This document shows, piece by piece, positions 62,404 to 64,000 of a DNA stretch of 64,000 nucleotides. Each line of letters opens with the position of its first letter. The first letter of the stretch is position 1. The DNA is from AC-32 sp963766375 (GTDB taxonomy: Bacteria; Actinomycetota; Thermoleophilia; Gaiellales; Gaiellaceae), in contig CAVXZG010000019.1 in NCBI GenBank assembly GCA_963766375.1, positions 248,001-312,000 of the forward strand, read 5' to 3'. The notes under the pieces were generated by a model that saw only the letters and a list, made by a program, of their open reading frames with translations, searched no databases and was not told where the DNA came from. The translations under genes were made by a program, and so were the position numbers.

Positions 62404-64000
62404 CGGCCCCAAGAGACCCAACCGACCGATCCGGCCCCGCCAGGGGGCGCCGCCGGGTGGCCGCAAGCGCCGTGTCGTGATCGACACCGGCGCCGCGCGC
62501 CCGCGCCAGGACAGCCGGCAGCGCCGCGATCTCGTCGACACGAGGCCCAAGGACAAGACCCCGGTCGCTCCGCCGACCGGCCCGGTCACGGTCGAGTCCG
62601 GGATTACGGTCAAGGACCTCTCGCAGGCCCTCGGAATCACGGTGCCCAAGCTGATCACGTTCCTGATGGGCCTCGGCGCCCCCAAGACGGTCACGCAGTC
62701 GCTCTCCGACGAGGAGATCGAGCTGATCGCCGCGGACGTCGGCCGCGAGGTGCACATCAAGCACGCAGCCGAGGAGGAGCTCGAGCCCGAGGTCTACGAG
62801 GACGACGAGGCCGACCTGAAGGCCCGGCCGCCGGTCGTGACGATCATGGGTCACGTCGACCACGGCAAGACGACTCTGCTGGACGCGATCCGCAAGAGCG
62901 CGGTCGTCGAGACCGAGGCCGGCGGGATCACGCAGCACATCGGCGCCTACCAGGTGGATCACAACGGCCGCAAGCTCACCTTCCTCGACACCCCCGGCCA
63001 CGAGGCCTTCACGGCCATGCGCGCCCGCGGCGCGAAGATCACTGACATCGCGGTGCTCGTGGTGGCCGCGGACGACGGCGTCATGCCCCAGACCAAGGAA
63101 TCGATCTCGCACGCGCGCGCAGCCGAGGTGCCGATCGTGGTCGCGATCAACAAGGTCGACCTGCCCGACGCGAACACGGACCGCGTGCGCAACGAGCTCG
63201 CCGCCGAGGAGCTCCAGCCAGAGGAGTGGGGTGGGACGACGCAGTTCGCGGAGGTCTCGGCCAAGCAGAGCGAGGGCCTCGACAACTTGCTCGAGCGGGT
63301 GTTGCTCGTCGCGGATGCCGAGCTCGAGCTGACCGCGAACCCGTCGGCCGAGGCGTCCGGGCCGATCATCGAGTCGCGACTCGACGTGGGGCGCGGCCCG
63401 GTCGCGACGATGCTCGTCCATCGCGGCACCCTGCGAGTTGGCGACGCGATCGTCGCCGGTGACGCCTGGGGCAAGGTTCGCGCGCTGCACGACTTCCGCG
63501 GGGACAAGGTCAACGACGCGACCCCCGGCGACCCGATCGAGATCCTCGGCTTCGACCACCCGCCGCCTGCGGGCGAGGTCGCGAAGGTCGTCGAGAACGA
63601 GCGTGCGGCACGCGGTTTCGCGCAGGTGCGCGGGGAGCGGCTCCGTCGCGAGCATCTGGCTCAGGGCGGCGGCAGCGGCGGGATCTCGCTCGAGACGCTC
63701 TTCTCGCAGCTCCAGGAGGGCGCCGTCCAGGACCTGAACCTCGTGCTCAAGGGCGACGTCGTCGGCTCGGTGGAGGCCGCGGTCTCCGAGCTGAGCAAGA
63801 TCCAGCACCCGGAGGTTCGGGTGAGCGTGATCCACCAGGGCGTGGGCGCGATCACCGAGAACGACATCATGCTCGCGTCGGCCTCGAACGCCATGGTGGT
63901 CGGCTTCAACGTCCGCCCGAACGCCGAGGCCCGCTCGCTCGCCGACCGCGAGGGAGTCGAGATCCGGACCTACCGCGTCATCTACCAGCTCACCGAGGAC
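62396..64000 (+). CDS. infB: translation initiation factor IF-2 (partial, 3' end outside window)
   Basis: 535 codons inside the window with no stop. A short, basic N-terminus (about 60 residues) replaces the long variable region of many IF-2 proteins. IF2N domain: GITVKDLSQALGITVPKLIT. GTPase domain: PPVVTIMGHVDHGKTTLLDA (G1), GGITQHIGAYQVDHNGR (G2), LTFLDTPGHEAFTAMRARG (G3), IVVAINKVDLPDANTDRVRN (G4, NKVD). Domain II and the start of domain III follow (SRLDVGRGPVATMLVHRGTL; VLKGDVVGSVEAAVSELSKI). ATG 62396 overlaps rnpM by 8 bp. Confidence 0.94.
   Translation, partial: MADGPKRPNRPIRPRQGAPPGGRKRRVVIDTGAARPRQDSRQRRDLVDTRPKDKTPVAPPTGPVTVESGITVKDLSQALGITVPKLITFLMGLGAPKTVTQSLSDEEIELIAADVGREVHIKHAAEEELEPEVYEDDEADLKARPPVVTIMGHVDHGKTTLLDAIRKSAVVETEAGGITQHIGAYQVDHNGRKLTFLDTPGHEAFTAMRARGAKITDIAVLVVAADDGVMPQTKESISHARAAEVPIVVAINKVDLPDANTDRVRNELAAEELQPEEWGGTTQFAEVSAKQSEGLDNLLERVLLVADAELELTANPSAEASGPIIESRLDVGRGPVATMLVHRGTLRVGDAIVAGDAWGKVRALHDFRGDKVNDATPGDPIEILGFDHPPPAGEVAKVVENERAARGFAQVRGERLRREHLAQGGGSGGISLETLFSQLQEGAVQDLNLVLKGDVVGSVEAAVSELSKIQHPEVRVSVIHQGVGAITENDIMLASASNAMVVGFNVRPNAEARSLADREGVEIRTYRVIYQLTED

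Overview
The window looks like chromosomal DNA from a high-GC actinobacterium, most likely class Thermoleophilia (Gaiellales/Solirubrobacterales type). GC is high throughout, GTG/TTG starts are frequent and 4-base ATGA overlaps are common. It carries an actinobacterial-type integration host factor in the order pyrD-mihF-gmk-rpoZ-coaBC, and several promoters that seem to give leaderless mRNAs. It is mostly housekeeping DNA with one accessory island.

Layout. 1-10977: phosphoesterase, M48 protease, argS, glpX (FBPase II), class I aldolase, tRNA-Gly(CCC), hemA-hemL. 11132-20839: envelope and secreted proteins (polyproline protein, tandem Ig-like repeat protein, L,D-transpeptidase, a repeat-bearing membrane protein, a large secreted protein), plus a HIT hydrolase, CorA and an MFS exporter. 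20922-23658: adenylate cyclase/AAA regulator and small genes. 23839-28406: an island bounded by copies of the 3' end of tRNA-Arg(CCG), with two epoxide hydrolases, small orphan genes, palindromic repeats and a remnant tyrosine integrase. 28444-37429: a second MFS protein, a DgcA-DgcN pair (D-glutamate catabolism families), a secreted glycosidase, two tandem M29 aminopeptidases, a Ca2+/H+ exchanger and an SOS-controlled LysM protein. 37456-39402: RNase Z, a DUF2007 protein and a methyltransferase. 39434-48566: the pyrimidine operon pyrR-pyrB-pyrC-[AadA-like gene]-carA-carB-pyrK-pyrD with a PyrR-binding leader. 48563-51434: mihF-gmk-rpoZ, a cupredoxin and coaBC. 51415-56744: MoxR-DUF58-transglutaminase, a sugar nucleotidyltransferase and a TPR protein. 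56754-60133: PilB/GspE ATPase, D-aminoacyl-tRNA deacylase and a PadR regulator with a small partner. 60228-64000: rimP-nusA-rnpM-infB, with infB running off the window.

A central caveat is that at least 20 genes, including essential single-copy ones (argS, carB, pyrD, coaBC, dtd), are broken by frameshifts. In every case I could resolve, reading is restored by removing one base, so the shift is always +1. This points to residual single-base insertions in the consensus rather than gene decay. They are densest in the tandem-repeat gene at 11743-13130. I annotate these genes across the break and give approximate positions.

The most interesting items are the tRNA-Arg island with its cassette-like repeats; the dual SOS-box promoter of a leaderless LysM gene; a NusA with a C-terminal Cys3His motif and Glu-Pro tail; a truncated AadA-like nucleotidyltransferase inside the pyr operon; an ArgRS whose HIGH signature reads TVAS; and a membrane protein with five repeats of an S-E-V/I-S-T-G motif.
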